From the NCBI GenBank assembly GCA_016932695.1, contig JAFGCH010000095.1:1-33582 (forward strand): DNA of 33,582 nt. The letters run 5' to 3'. A program made the translations under genes and the position numbers. Positions 1-8,970 of the stretch are shown here, piece by piece (the first letter of the stretch is position 1; every line of letters begins with the position of its first letter). Below the pieces are notes generated by a model. The model saw only the letters and a program-made list of their open reading frames with translations. It did not search any database and had not been told where the DNA came from. Source of the DNA: Acidimicrobiia bacterium. GTDB taxonomy: Bacteria; Actinomycetota; Acidimicrobiia; Spongiisociales; UBA11373.

Positions 1-969
1 ACCGGGGCGGTGCTGGCCATGGTCTCCCACCCCGGCTTCGACCCCAACGCCCTGGCCTCGGGAGAGCCGGCAGAGGGGGACGCCCTCGACGCCGACCCCG
101 ACCAGCCCCTGCTGAACCGGGCGACGGCCGCCGCCTACCCGCCCGGGTCGTCCTTCAAGGTCCTAGTGGCCGCGGCCGCCCTCGAAGCGGCCGGCCTCAC
201 CCCGGACACCCCTCTCCCCGACCGCGACGAGCTGCCGCTTCCCGGGTCGACGGCGGTGATCCGCAACTCCGACGAAGGCTTCTGCGCCGACGGCCGCACC
301 ATCACCCTGGAACGAGCCCTGGCCGTCTCCTGCAACACCGCCTTCGCCGAACTGGGCATGGAACTCGGAGCCGAGGCCCTGCGCGCCGCCGTCGAAGCCG
401 TGGGTTTCAACGGCACCATCCCCTTCGACCTGCCCACCGCCGCCTCGCTCCTGCCTTTCGACGGCCTGGCGGACGACCCGCCCGCCCTGGCGCAGACCGC
501 CCTCGGTCAGCGCGACGTTCGCGCCACCCCCCTGCAGATGGCACTGGTGGCGGCGGCGGCGGCCAACCAGGGGGTGGTGATGCGCCCCTACCTGGTCGAC
601 GCCATCCTCGACGCCGACGGCCGGGAGACGAGCCGCACCCGCCCTTCCTCCTGGAAGCAGGCCATGACCCGCGAGGTCGCCGCCGCCCTGACCCAGATGA
701 TGGAGCGAGTGGTGGCCGACGGTACCGGCTGGCGGGCAGCGGTGGAGGGGGTGCGGGTGGCCGGCAAGACCGGCACCGCCGAGGTCCCCGGAGGCGCCCC
801 CGACGTGTGGTTCATCGGTTTCGCCCCGGTGGACGCCGCCCCCGGAGAGCCCCGCATCGCCCTGGCCGTCCTGGTGGAAGACGGCGGCACCCTGGGGGAG
901 GACGGAAGCGGCGGTTCGGTGGCCGCGCCCATAGCCAGGGCCGTGCTTACGGCCTTCTTCGCCGGCTGA
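1..969 (+). CDS. pbpA: Penicillin-binding protein transpeptidase domain (PbpA/FtsI-like), 5' end outside window
   Basis: Motifs YPPGSSFK (SxxK), SCN (SxN) and KTGTAE (KTG) in order; reading frame open to the window edge; immediately upstream of a PASTA kinase as in actinobacterial clusters. Confidence 0.9.
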   Translation, partial: TGAVLAMVSHPGFDPNALASGEPAEGDALDADPDQPLLNRATAAAYPPGSSFKVLVAAAALEAAGLTPDTPLPDRDELPLPGSTAVIRNSDEGFCADGRTITLERALAVSCNTAFAELGMELGAEALRAAVEAVGFNGTIPFDLPTAASLLPFDGLADDPPALAQTALGQRDVRATPLQMALVAAAAANQGVVMRPYLVDAILDADGRETSRTRPSSWKQAMTREVAAALTQMMERVVADGTGWRAAVEGVRVAGKTGTAEVPGGAPDVWFIGFAPVDAAPGEPRIALAVLVEDGGTLGEDGSGGSVAAPIARAVLTAFFAG

Positions 970-986
970 TACCGGAACCTCCGGTA
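970..986. promoter_or_regulatory. Perfect 7-bp inverted repeat TACCGGA-acc-TCCGGTA between pbpA and pknB
   Basis: Read directly from the 30-bp gap between the TGA at 967-969 and the GTG at 1000. Confidence 0.35.
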
Positions 987-999
987 CCATCGACAATCC

Positions 1000-3591
1000 G
1001 TGGACGGTCAACGGGTCCTGGCGGGCCGCTATGCCCTGGTCTCCCACCTCGCCCGAGGTGGGATGGCCGACGTGTGGATAGGCCACGACCGGCTGCTCGA
1101 CCGCCGGGTGGCGGTGAAGATCCTCCACCCGGAGTACGCCGCCAGTGAGAACTTCGTGGAGCGATTCCGCCGCGAAGCCCAGGCGGCCGCCAACCTGAAC
1201 CACGTCAACATCGTCGACATCTACGACTGGGGCAGCGACCAGGGCCTCTACTTCATGGTGATGCAGTTGGTGCAGGGCCAGAACCTGCGCGAGCTGCTCC
1301 GTGCCGAAGGGGCCCTGGAGCCCCGCCGGGTGGCCGAGATCGCCCTGGCTGTGGCCGCCGCCCTGGGCGCGGCGCACGAACGCGGCCTGGTGCACCGGGA
1401 TATCAAGCCGGCCAACGTCCTGCTCACCGCCGACGACGGCGTGAAGGTGACCGACTTCGGCATCGCCCGCGCCTGGGACGACTCCGACCAGCTCACCCGC
1501 ACCGGGGCGGTGATCGGCACCGCCACCTACTTCAGCCCCGAGCAAGCCCAGGGGCTCGCCGCCGACGGCCGCTCCGACCTCTACGCCCTGGGCGTCGTCA
1601 TGTACGAACTGCTCACCGGGGTGCCCCCCTTCGTCGGGGAGAGCCCGGTATCGGTGGCCTACCAGCATGTGCGGGAGTTCGCCCCACCCCCTTCCGACCT
1701 CAACCCCAACATCCCCGCGGTTCTCGACGCCATCGTCATGCGCTGCCTGGAGAAGGACCCGCGCCGCCGCTACCAGACCGCGGGCGCCCTGGCCTCCGAC
1801 CTGACCCGCTTCCTGTCGGGGCGGGCGCCGGCCGCCCCGCCGCCGGCCGAGGCCCCCACCCGCCTGATGGCTCCCGCCGGGGCCCCTCCCCTGCCGCCGG
1901 CGGCGGCCACCGAGGTGTCCCGCGAGCATGCCTACCGCGAGCCCGGCCGGCCCGACCGCAGCACCCTGATCATCGGCATCCTGGCGGCCGTGGCGCTCCT
2001 GGGGCTGGGCCTCATCCTCCTCTTCCGCCTGCTCCTGCCCGGCGACGGCGCCGCCCTGATTCCCATCCCCGATCTGAGGGGCCAGACCCGCGCCGAGGCC
2101 GCAGGCGCTCTCGAAGCGCTGGGCCTGCAGGTGGGCGACGACGTGCAGGTGCCCGATGCCGAACTGCCCCCCGGCTTGGTGACCGGCACGAACCCCGCCG
2201 CCGGCCAGGAAGTGGAGAACGGCTCCACGGTACAACTGCTCATCTCCACCGGGGCCGGCAACGCCACCGTGCCCTCTCTGGTGGGAGAGACGGAGGAACG
2301 CGCCCGCGAACTACTGAGCCAGGCCGGGCTGGGGGTGGCCGTCACCTACGAGCCCTCCGAGGTGATCCCGCAGGGCACGGTCATGTCCCAGGACCTGCAG
2401 GTCGGCGTCGAGATCCCTGCCGGCACCGTGGTGAACCTGGTGGTATCGGCCGGCACCAACGCCCTGATCGTGCCCGACGTGGTGAACCATCCCGAGCAGG
2501 ACGCGCTGCTCAAGCTGGCCGAGGCCGGCTTCACCACGGTGCAGATCCGCATCGAGCGCGAGCCTTCGGCCGACGTAATCGAGGGCTACGTCATTGAGAC
2601 CGACCCCGCCGCCGGGGCCACCCTCCCCGCCGACGGGGTAGTCACGGTGGTCATCTCCCAGGGGGCGATCCCCACGGTGGTGCCCAACGTCATCGGCCAG
2701 ACGCCGCAGGCGGCTCAGGCCACGCTGGAGGACCTCGGGTTCGTGGTCGTCTTCGTCGACCCGGTCGACCTGGAGTTCGGCGACCCCAACGACGGCAAGG
2801 TGGCCGAGCAGGACCCCGAGCCCGGCCAGCGCGTCGAGTTCGGGTCGACGGTGGAGTTGGCGGTGGGCGTCAGCGCCGACACCATCCCGGTCCCCAACAT
2901 CCTCGGCCAGACCCCCGAAGCCGCCCGCTCCTCCGTGGAGGCCCTCAACCTGGTCTACGCCGAGGGCTCCCCGCTCCTCCTCGAGGCCGGCGCCGCCTAC
3001 ATCGGCAAGGTGGCCGAGGTCTCCCCGCCGGTGGGCACCCCCCTCGACTCGGGGGACACCGTGACCGTCCGCATCGGGGAAGAAGGTGCTCGGGTGCCCG
3101 ACCTCGTCGCCGCCTGCCTGGAGCCCGCCGATGCCCGGGCGGCGGTGGAGGCCGCCGGGCTGGTCTATGAGGAGATCGGCATCGAAGACGACCTGCCGCC
3201 GGGCGACCCCTGCGACGGCCGGGTCGTCGAGCAGATCCCCGCCCCGTTCTCGATCACCAACACCCTGGTCGCCCGAGGTAGCACGGTGCAGGTCCGCATC
3301 GGCCAGGCCATGGTGACCGTACCCGACGTGCGCGCCTGGATCCTGGAACTGCTCGACCCGCTCAACTTCGACCTAGACGCCTCCAAGGCGGCCATCGAAG
3401 CCGCCGGCCTGCGCTGGCGCGTCGAGGAGTGCCAGCCGATCGCGGCCTACAGCGCCTACATCGGCAAGGTGGTGGACCAGGACCCCTTGGGCGATCCTCC
3501 GGGCACGGCCGCCCTGCCGCCGCTGACCCGGGTGATCCTCTACGTCGGGGTGGCCAGCGGCAACGCCTGCCCCCATCCGCCCCCACCGTAG
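1000..3591 (+). CDS. pknB: PknB-type Ser/Thr protein kinase with transmembrane segment and about seven extracellular PASTA repeats
   Basis: Kinase motifs GGMADVW, VAVKIL, HRDIKPANVLL, DFGIAR; TM stretch STLIIGILAAVALLGLGLILLF; repeated VP(D/N)(L/V)xGQT..A...L..LG units. Confidence 0.96.
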   Translation: MDGQRVLAGRYALVSHLARGGMADVWIGHDRLLDRRVAVKILHPEYAASENFVERFRREAQAAANLNHVNIVDIYDWGSDQGLYFMVMQLVQGQNLRELLRAEGALEPRRVAEIALAVAAALGAAHERGLVHRDIKPANVLLTADDGVKVTDFGIARAWDDSDQLTRTGAVIGTATYFSPEQAQGLAADGRSDLYALGVVMYELLTGVPPFVGESPVSVAYQHVREFAPPPSDLNPNIPAVLDAIVMRCLEKDPRRRYQTAGALASDLTRFLSGRAPAAPPPAEAPTRLMAPAGAPPLPPAAATEVSREHAYREPGRPDRSTLIIGILAAVALLGLGLILLFRLLLPGDGAALIPIPDLRGQTRAEAAGALEALGLQVGDDVQVPDAELPPGLVTGTNPAAGQEVENGSTVQLLISTGAGNATVPSLVGETEERARELLSQAGLGVAVTYEPSEVIPQGTVMSQDLQVGVEIPAGTVVNLVVSAGTNALIVPDVVNHPEQDALLKLAEAGFTTVQIRIEREPSADVIEGYVIETDPAAGATLPADGVVTVVISQGAIPTVVPNVIGQTPQAAQATLEDLGFVVVFVDPVDLEFGDPNDGKVAEQDPEPGQRVEFGSTVELAVGVSADTIPVPNILGQTPEAARSSVEALNLVYAEGSPLLLEAGAAYIGKVAEVSPPVGTPLDSGDTVTVRIGEEGARVPDLVAACLEPADARAAVEAAGLVYEEIGIEDDLPPGDPCDGRVVEQIPAPFSITNTLVARGSTVQVRIGQAMVTVPDVRAWILELLDPLNFDLDASKAAIEAAGLRWRVEECQPIAAYSAYIGKVVDQDPLGDPPGTAALPPLTRVILYVGVASGNACPHPPPP

Positions 3592-3601
3592 GCCCGGCTC
3601 G

Positions 3602-3751
3602 CTACCCGATGGTCCCGCCGCTGTCGAGGAAGGCGCGGCCCAGCCACTCGTAGCCCAGCAGCAGGAGGGCCGCCAGCCCCACCGCCAGCACTATCGCGAT
3701 GGCCACCCGCAAGGCGGTAGGGCCGGGCAGACGCCCGAACCAGCCGGTCAT
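3602..3751 (-). CDS. Small (49 aa) single-pass membrane protein, coupled to sortase
   Basis: MTGWFGRLPGPTALRVAIAIVLAVGLAALLLLGYEWLGRAFLDSGGTIG; its ATG overlaps the sortase TGA (ATGA at 3748-3751). Confidence 0.55.
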   Translation of the reverse strand: MTGWFGRLPGPTALRVAIAIVLAVGLAALLLLGYEWLGRAFLDSGGTIG

Positions 3752-4512
3752 ACCGCCCCCGCAACGAGTGCCGGGGCGTTGGGACCGCCGATCAGGCGGG
3801 CCACCACCACCAGGCGCTGGCGCGCCGAGAACCGCGGGTGACACGTGGTCAGGGTGAGCCAGGACCCCTGCCACTGCTCGGTGACCCAGACCTCACTGGG
3901 GCGCACCACCATGACGTGCACCACCTGGTAGGCGTGGGTGCCGGTGACGGTGGTGACCGTGATCAGATCCCCCGGGGCCACCCGATCGAGGTGGTGGAAC
4001 GGAGCCCCGTAGGTGGTCCGATGCCCGCTGATGACGGCATTCCCCGGCTGGCCGGGGAGAGCGGTTGCCGGCATGTGGCCCGCCCCGCGCCGCAGGTCGG
4101 CCGCCGATACGCCCTCCACCACCGTCCAATCCACTCCGGCGGCCGGGATGACAATGCGCCCGACGGGGCCCCCCTCGGGAGGCGGCTCCTCGGACACCAG
4201 ATCCCCCTCCCCGACCCCCGGCGGCGGGCTGGATGCCGGGGGCAGGCCGGCGGACGCCAGAGCCGCCGCCAGGTCGATCTCCCCCGGCCCGGGAAGGCCG
4301 GCAGGCAGGCTCAGGGGCGACACCGCCCGGCCCGTGTCGGCCTCGTAGCGGACCACCGCGGGGACGGCAGCAGCGCTGCGCTCTTCGAGTTCGGCCTGCA
4401 AGCCCGCCTGGCCGTGGCGCGCCACCAGGCTGGTGACCCACAACTCGTAGCCCACAAAGGCGCCGAGCAGCACCCCGACGGCCAACAACGCCCAGCCCAC
4501 CCGGCGGGCCAC
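3748..4512 (-). CDS. Sortase, class E-like
   Basis: N-terminal TM, GRIVIPAAGVDWTVVEGV, NAVISGHRTTYGAPFHHLD, catalytic TLTTC and downstream Arg. Start uncertain; GTG at 4512 chosen. Confidence 0.88.
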   Translation of the reverse strand: MARRVGWALLAVGVLLGAFVGYELWVTSLVARHGQAGLQAELEERSAAAVPAVVRYEADTGRAVSPLSLPAGLPGPGEIDLAAALASAGLPPASSPPPGVGEGDLVSEEPPPEGGPVGRIVIPAAGVDWTVVEGVSAADLRRGAGHMPATALPGQPGNAVISGHRTTYGAPFHHLDRVAPGDLITVTTVTGTHAYQVVHVMVVRPSEVWVTEQWQGSWLTLTTCHPRFSARQRLVVVARLIGGPNAPALVAGAV

Positions 4513-4626
4513 GGTGTAGCGGCGCGGCCAGGGGCGGGTGCGGCGGGTACCCTCAGCGGAAACCCTCGTCCTTCTCAGAGGCCACCTCCTGCCGAGAGCC
4601 CTCGCCCGGCGGCTACGCTGGCGCCC

Positions 4627-4872
4627 ATGCCAGTGTCCAAAGGTCGGCGCAAGCCGAAGCGGGCCCACGCCCCTACGACCACACCGCCGAAAGAAGACAA
4701 GACCTCCCCGAAGTGGTATGCGGCGCTGATGTTCTCTTTGATGGCCATCGGCGTGGTGGTCATCATCCTTAACTACATCGGCATCTTCCCCGGGGGGACC
4801 GACAACAACTACCTGTACATGGGCCTCGGCGGCATCGCCGTCGGCTTCCTGATGACCCTCTGGTACCACTGA
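4627..4872 (+). CDS. crgA: Cell division protein CrgA
   Basis: MPVSKGRRKPKR..., two TM segments, GLGGIAVGFLMTLWYH C-terminus typical of CrgA. Confidence 0.93.
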   Translation: MPVSKGRRKPKRAHAPTTTPPKEDKTSPKWYAALMFSLMAIGVVVIILNYIGIFPGGTDNNYLYMGLGGIAVGFLMTLWYH

Positions 4873-4903
4873 GCCCAGGCCGTAGGTGGTTCTCCCCAGC
4901 CTC

Positions 4904-4926
4904 ATCCCCAGTTGGGGATAGTTTTC
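4904..4926 (+). terminator. Candidate intrinsic terminator after crgA
   Basis: ATCCCCAGTTGGGGAT hairpin followed by AGTTTTC. Confidence 0.5.
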
Positions 4927-4983
4927 GCGCTCTGGTCCGCTCCGCTCCACCCGCAGACACCGGCCTGCAGGCAGTTGCCCGAT

Positions 4984-5235
4984 TCACTCCTCGCTTGCCG
5001 CTGCGGTCGTGATCCAGGAGACGATCTCCGGCAACTGGGGGATCCGCCCGCTGGCCTTGACCTCGCCGTTGACGGCCAGGGCCGGGGTGAAGGCGATCCC
5101 CATGGCCGTTATCTCGTCCCGCCCCTCCACCTTCTCCAGTTCGGCCTCGATGCCGGCCTGAGCCAGCGCCCGCTGCGTCTGCGCGTAGAGCCTATGGCAG
5201 TTGGTGCACCCGGGCCCGATCACCTGGATCTTCAT
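4984..5235 (-). CDS. Small thioredoxin-like redox-active disulfide protein
   Basis: MKIQVIGPGCTNCHRLY..., CxxC motif, FTPALAVNGEVKASGRIP; 83 aa. Confidence 0.88.
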   Translation of the reverse strand: MKIQVIGPGCTNCHRLYAQTQRALAQAGIEAELEKVEGRDEITAMGIAFTPALAVNGEVKASGRIPQLPEIVSWITTAAASEE

Positions 5236-5266
5236 CGGTATCTTCCTTTCTTCGGATTGGGACGCC

Positions 5267-6442
5267 CTAGACCACGGCGCCGTAGGCCAGGCCGGCAGTC
5301 ATCGAGAACACGACCACCAGCGCCACGTAGGCCAGGGTCTTCTTCGTTCCCAGAACGCTGCGGATCACCAGCATGCTGGGCAAGGAGAGGGCCGGGCCGG
5401 CCAGGAGCAGAGCCAGCGCCGGACCTTGGCCCATACCCGACTTGATGAGCCCCTCGAGGATGGGCACCTCGGTGAGGGTGGCGAAGTACATGAACGCCCC
5501 GACCACCGAGGCCACGGCGTTGGCCCGCAGCGAGTTGCCGCCCACCGCCGCCTCGATCCAGCCGTTCGGGATGATGCCCCGGTCCGCTCCCTCCGGCCCG
5601 CCGAGCAGGAAGCCGGCGAGCAGCACCCCGGCGAGCAGCATGGGGAGGATCTGCTTGGCGAAGCCCCAGGACGAGTCCATCCAAGGGCGCATCTCGTCCT
5701 TGCCGAACCAGGCGATCAGGCCGCCGATCAGCAATACCCCGAAGGCGCCGGTAATCACCCACCTTACCGAATAGACCGCCGGCCAGAAGCCGGTGAGGCC
5801 TTCGGCCGGCTTGGCCCAGTTGGCAAAGACCAGGATGCCGATCATCGCCAGGAAGAACAGGCCGTCCTGCCACAGCCGGCGGCTCTTGGCGTCGTCGGGC
5901 AAGATCATCGGACCGTTCTCCTGCCGGGACTCCTCCTCCTTGCGGAAGATCCACTGCATCAGCACGCCGATCACCACGGCGAAGAGGATTGCCCCGATCG
6001 CCCGGGCAATGCCCAGTTCCCAGCCCAGGACCCGGGCGGTGAGGATGATGGCCAGCACGTTGATCGCCGGACCGGAGTACAAGAAGGCGGTGGCCGGGCC
6101 CAGGCCCGCCCCCCGGCGATGAATGCTGCTGAAGAGGGGTAGCACCGTGCAGGAGCACACCGCCAGGATGCTGCCGGACACCGCCCCCACCGGATAGGCG
6201 ACCAGGGGGCTGGCCTGCGCTCCCAGGTACTTCATCACCGCCCCCCGGCTGACGAACACGGCCACCGCCCCGGCGATGAAGAAGGCTGGGATCAGGCAGA
6301 GCAGCACGTGCTCCCGGGCGTACCAGCTCGCCAGCGAGAGGCTCTCCCGCACCGCCCCCCACAGGCGCTCGCTGCCCACCGGCAAGAACCAGAAGGCGAG
6401 GAATACGGCGCCGATCAGGGCGAGCTTGTAGCGCTCCTTCAT
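5267..6442 (-). CDS. Permease of the UPF0718/ArsP/SO_0444-like family
   Basis: Multiple TM helices; CSCTVLPLFSSIHRRGAGLGPATAFLYSGPAINVLAI signature. Confidence 0.88.
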   Translation of the reverse strand: MKERYKLALIGAVFLAFWFLPVGSERLWGAVRESLSLASWYAREHVLLCLIPAFFIAGAVAVFVSRGAVMKYLGAQASPLVAYPVGAVSGSILAVCSCTVLPLFSSIHRRGAGLGPATAFLYSGPAINVLAIILTARVLGWELGIARAIGAILFAVVIGVLMQWIFRKEEESRQENGPMILPDDAKSRRLWQDGLFFLAMIGILVFANWAKPAEGLTGFWPAVYSVRWVITGAFGVLLIGGLIAWFGKDEMRPWMDSSWGFAKQILPMLLAGVLLAGFLLGGPEGADRGIIPNGWIEAAVGGNSLRANAVASVVGAFMYFATLTEVPILEGLIKSGMGQGPALALLLAGPALSLPSMLVIRSVLGTKKTLAYVALVVVFSMTAGLAYGAVV

Positions 6443-6449
6443 GGCAGGG

Positions 6450-7556
6450 CTACGCCTCTTCCCCGCCGGGTGCCTTAGGTGCAGGGTAGAAGCGCCTCCG
6501 CGCCCACAGGGCGACGTACACCAGGCCCACCAGTACCGGTACCTCGATGAGGGGCCCTACCACCCCGGCCAGGGCCTGGCCGGAGGTGACCCCGTAGACC
6601 CCGATAGCCACGGCGATGGCCAACTCGAAGTTGTTGCTCGCCGCGGTGAAAGCCAGCGAAGTGTTGCGCGGGTAGCCCAGGCGCAGACGCAAACCCACGG
6701 CGAAGGACACCACCCACATCAGGAAGAAGTAGGCCAAGAGCGGGAGGGCGATGCGGGCCACGTCGAGGGGCTTGGCGGTGATGGTCTCGCCCTGCAGGGC
6801 AAACAGGATGACCACGGTGAACAGCAACCCGTACAGGGCGAAAGGGCCGATACGAGGCAGGAACTCACCCTCGTACCACTCCACGCCCTTGGCGCGCTCC
6901 CCCCACAGCCGGGTGAGGTACCCGGCCACCAGAGGGATCCCCAGGAAGATCAACACGATCTTGGCGATCTCCCACAAGCCGACATCGAGGCCCTGCGTGT
7001 CCAAGCCCAGCCACGACGGCAGCAGGTGCAGGTAGAAGTAGCCCAGGAAGGAGTAGGCGGCGATCTGGAAGAGGGAGTTCAGGGCCACCAGCACCACCGC
7101 TGCCTCCCGGTCGCCGCAGGCCAGGTCGTTCCAGATCAGCACCATGGCGATGCAGCGGGCCAGGCCGATGATGATCAGGCCGGTGCGGTACTCCGGCAGG
7201 TCGGGGAGCATCAGCCAGGCCAGGGCAAACATGAGGGCGGGCCCGATGATCCAGTTGAGCAGCAGGGAGAGGCCCATCAGCTTGCGGTCGGCGGCCACCT
7301 CTCCCACCTTGGAGTAGCGCACCTTGGCCAGCACCGGGTACATCATGGCGAGCAGGCCCAGGGCAATGGGCAATGACACCGAACCGATCTTGATGGTGTC
7401 CAGGGCGTCGTTGAGACCGGGGAACACCCGGCCCAGGCCCAGCCCCAGGCCCATGGCCAGCAGGATCCAGCCCGGCAGGAAGCGATCCAGCGCCGAGAGC
7501 CAGGCGATCACCGAGGCCTCGGCGGCGGGACCGGGAGCGTCTTCCGAGGTGTTCAC
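6450..7556 (-). CDS. acr3: ACR3-family arsenite efflux transporter
   Basis: GLARCIAMVLIWNDLACGD and SNNFELAIAVAIGVYG signatures; multiple TM; GTG start at 7556. Confidence 0.92.
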   Translation of the reverse strand: MNTSEDAPGPAAEASVIAWLSALDRFLPGWILLAMGLGLGLGRVFPGLNDALDTIKIGSVSLPIALGLLAMMYPVLAKVRYSKVGEVAADRKLMGLSLLLNWIIGPALMFALAWLMLPDLPEYRTGLIIIGLARCIAMVLIWNDLACGDREAAVVLVALNSLFQIAAYSFLGYFYLHLLPSWLGLDTQGLDVGLWEIAKIVLIFLGIPLVAGYLTRLWGERAKGVEWYEGEFLPRIGPFALYGLLFTVVILFALQGETITAKPLDVARIALPLLAYFFLMWVVSFAVGLRLRLGYPRNTSLAFTAASNNFELAIAVAIGVYGVTSGQALAGVVGPLIEVPVLVGLVYVALWARRRFYPAPKAPGGEEA

Positions 7557-7603
7557 GTGTCTCCTTAGTGGTGTGCCTGCCCTGAGGAAGAGACCCCCGG
7601 GCC

Positions 7604-8512
7604 CTACCAGATCTTGATCCCGAAATAGGCGGTGATGAACTTCACCGCGACGTACAAGAAGTACAGGCCGAAGGCCAGCTTCAACGTGTTCGGCTTGAAG
7701 CGCTTGATCACCGCCGCCCCGAACTGCGCCCCCACCACCGTGCCCATGGCCAGCAGGAGGCCGGCCCCCACCGCTACATAGCCCTGGGCCAGTTTGATCC
7801 CGCCGCCCACCAGAGCGAGGGGGATCATGGTGGCCAGCGAGGTGCCCATGGTGACGTACACCGGGGCCCCGAACAGGTAGATGAGGCCCGGCACCAGGGC
7901 GTAGCCGCCGCCCAGGCCCACCAGCCCGGTGAGCACGCCCACCCCGCCGCCGAAAGTGGCGAACCCCCAACGGTGCTCGGGGATCGAATCCCCCTCCCGC
8001 ACCGGGGTGGGGCTGAGGCCGGTGCCCTCCCAACTCATACGGAGGGCCGGCCAGAGGAACGCCACCCCCAAGATCAGCCCGAGCAGCGCGGCCTGATCGG
8101 CCAGCACGGTGAACAGCCACGAGCCGAGAGCTACTCCCAGGACACCGGCCCCACCCAGCCAAAGAGTGGCACGCCGGTCGAGGTTCCGCCGGATCAGGTG
8201 CCCGTACCCGCCGGAGAGGGCGGTGAAGATCACGGCGAACAAGGTCGTCCCCACGGCCACCGCGGCCGGGTAGCCCATCCAGAAGTGGATGGCCGGCAGC
8301 ATCACGCTGCATCCCCCGGTGCCGATGATGCCGCCCAGTACCCCCGCCGCCAGGCCTATCAGCACCAGGTAGAAGCCGTTCAGCACCGTGAGATGAGGCA
8401 CCTGCAGATCGGTGCCGGCCACACCGCCCGCCAGCACCGCGATGGTGGCAACGAGCAATGCCGCCAGCAGGACCGCCGTCGGCACGTACGCACGCCAGGC
8501 ACGCTTCTCCAT
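7604..8512 (-). CDS. TauE/SafE-family membrane permease
   Basis: Repeated GLAAGVLGGIIGTGGCSVMLPA and GLVGLGGGYALVPGLIYLFG blocks typical of TauE/SafE. Confidence 0.9.
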   Translation of the reverse strand: MEKRAWRAYVPTAVLLAALLVATIAVLAGGVAGTDLQVPHLTVLNGFYLVLIGLAAGVLGGIIGTGGCSVMLPAIHFWMGYPAAVAVGTTLFAVIFTALSGGYGHLIRRNLDRRATLWLGGAGVLGVALGSWLFTVLADQAALLGLILGVAFLWPALRMSWEGTGLSPTPVREGDSIPEHRWGFATFGGGVGVLTGLVGLGGGYALVPGLIYLFGAPVYVTMGTSLATMIPLALVGGGIKLAQGYVAVGAGLLLAMGTVVGAQFGAAVIKRFKPNTLKLAFGLYFLYVAVKFITAYFGIKIW

Positions 8513-8576
8513 CACATGCTCCTCGACAACTGGGGTCGAGACAGAAGTAGCGAAGAGGCGCCCCCCGTCGGCATTC

Positions 8577-8891
8577 TCAGCCTCCACACCCCCGACCGCC
8601 CACTCCCGGCACCACCGCCGCCAGCCTCTCCAGGGCCTCGGGCACCAGGCGGTAGTCCACCCACCGCCCCCGCTTGTGGGCCGTGATGAGCCCCGCCCGC
8701 CGCAGGACTCCTAGGTGGTAGGAGAGCAGGTTGGCGGCCACCCCCGAGTCCCGCAGCAACTCGCAGACACAGCGCTCCTCGCCGTCCGCCAGGCGGCCCA
8801 GGATGTCCAAGCGGATCGGGTCGGCCAGCGCGGCAAAACCGGCCACCATGGCTTCGATCGATATTGAATCAAGGTCTGTTGAAGTGACCAC
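8577..8891 (-). CDS. arsR: ArsR/SmtB-family transcriptional regulator (alternative start ATG at 8849)
   Basis: LADPIRLDILGRLADGEERCVCELL..LSYHLGVLRRAGLI..RGRWVDYRL; CVCELL metal-site motif. Confidence 0.93.
   Translation of the reverse strand: MVTSTDLDSISIEAMVAGFAALADPIRLDILGRLADGEERCVCELLRDSGVAANLLSYHLGVLRRAGLITAHKRGRWVDYRLVPEALERLAAVVPGVGGRGCGG
8864..8883. promoter_or_regulatory. Candidate ArsR operator TTGAATCAAggtctgTTGAA
   Basis: TCAA-N6-TTGA inverted repeat at the 5' end of arsR; CATAAT (-10-like, minus strand) at 8898-8903. Confidence 0.5.
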
Positions 8892-8970
8892 GGCGGCATT
8901 ATGGCAGATCCCGACGGCCTCTCCAGCGAACGCGGGAGAGGCGCGGAGGCCGCCGTCGGGCGGCGGAACC

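Noticed and set aside
163-2235. 690-aa minus-strand ORF opposite pbpA/pknB
   Set aside because: Shadow ORF caused by high GC codon bias; low-complexity Gly/His/Gln/Val-rich translation without domain motifs, antisense to strongly recognisable genes.
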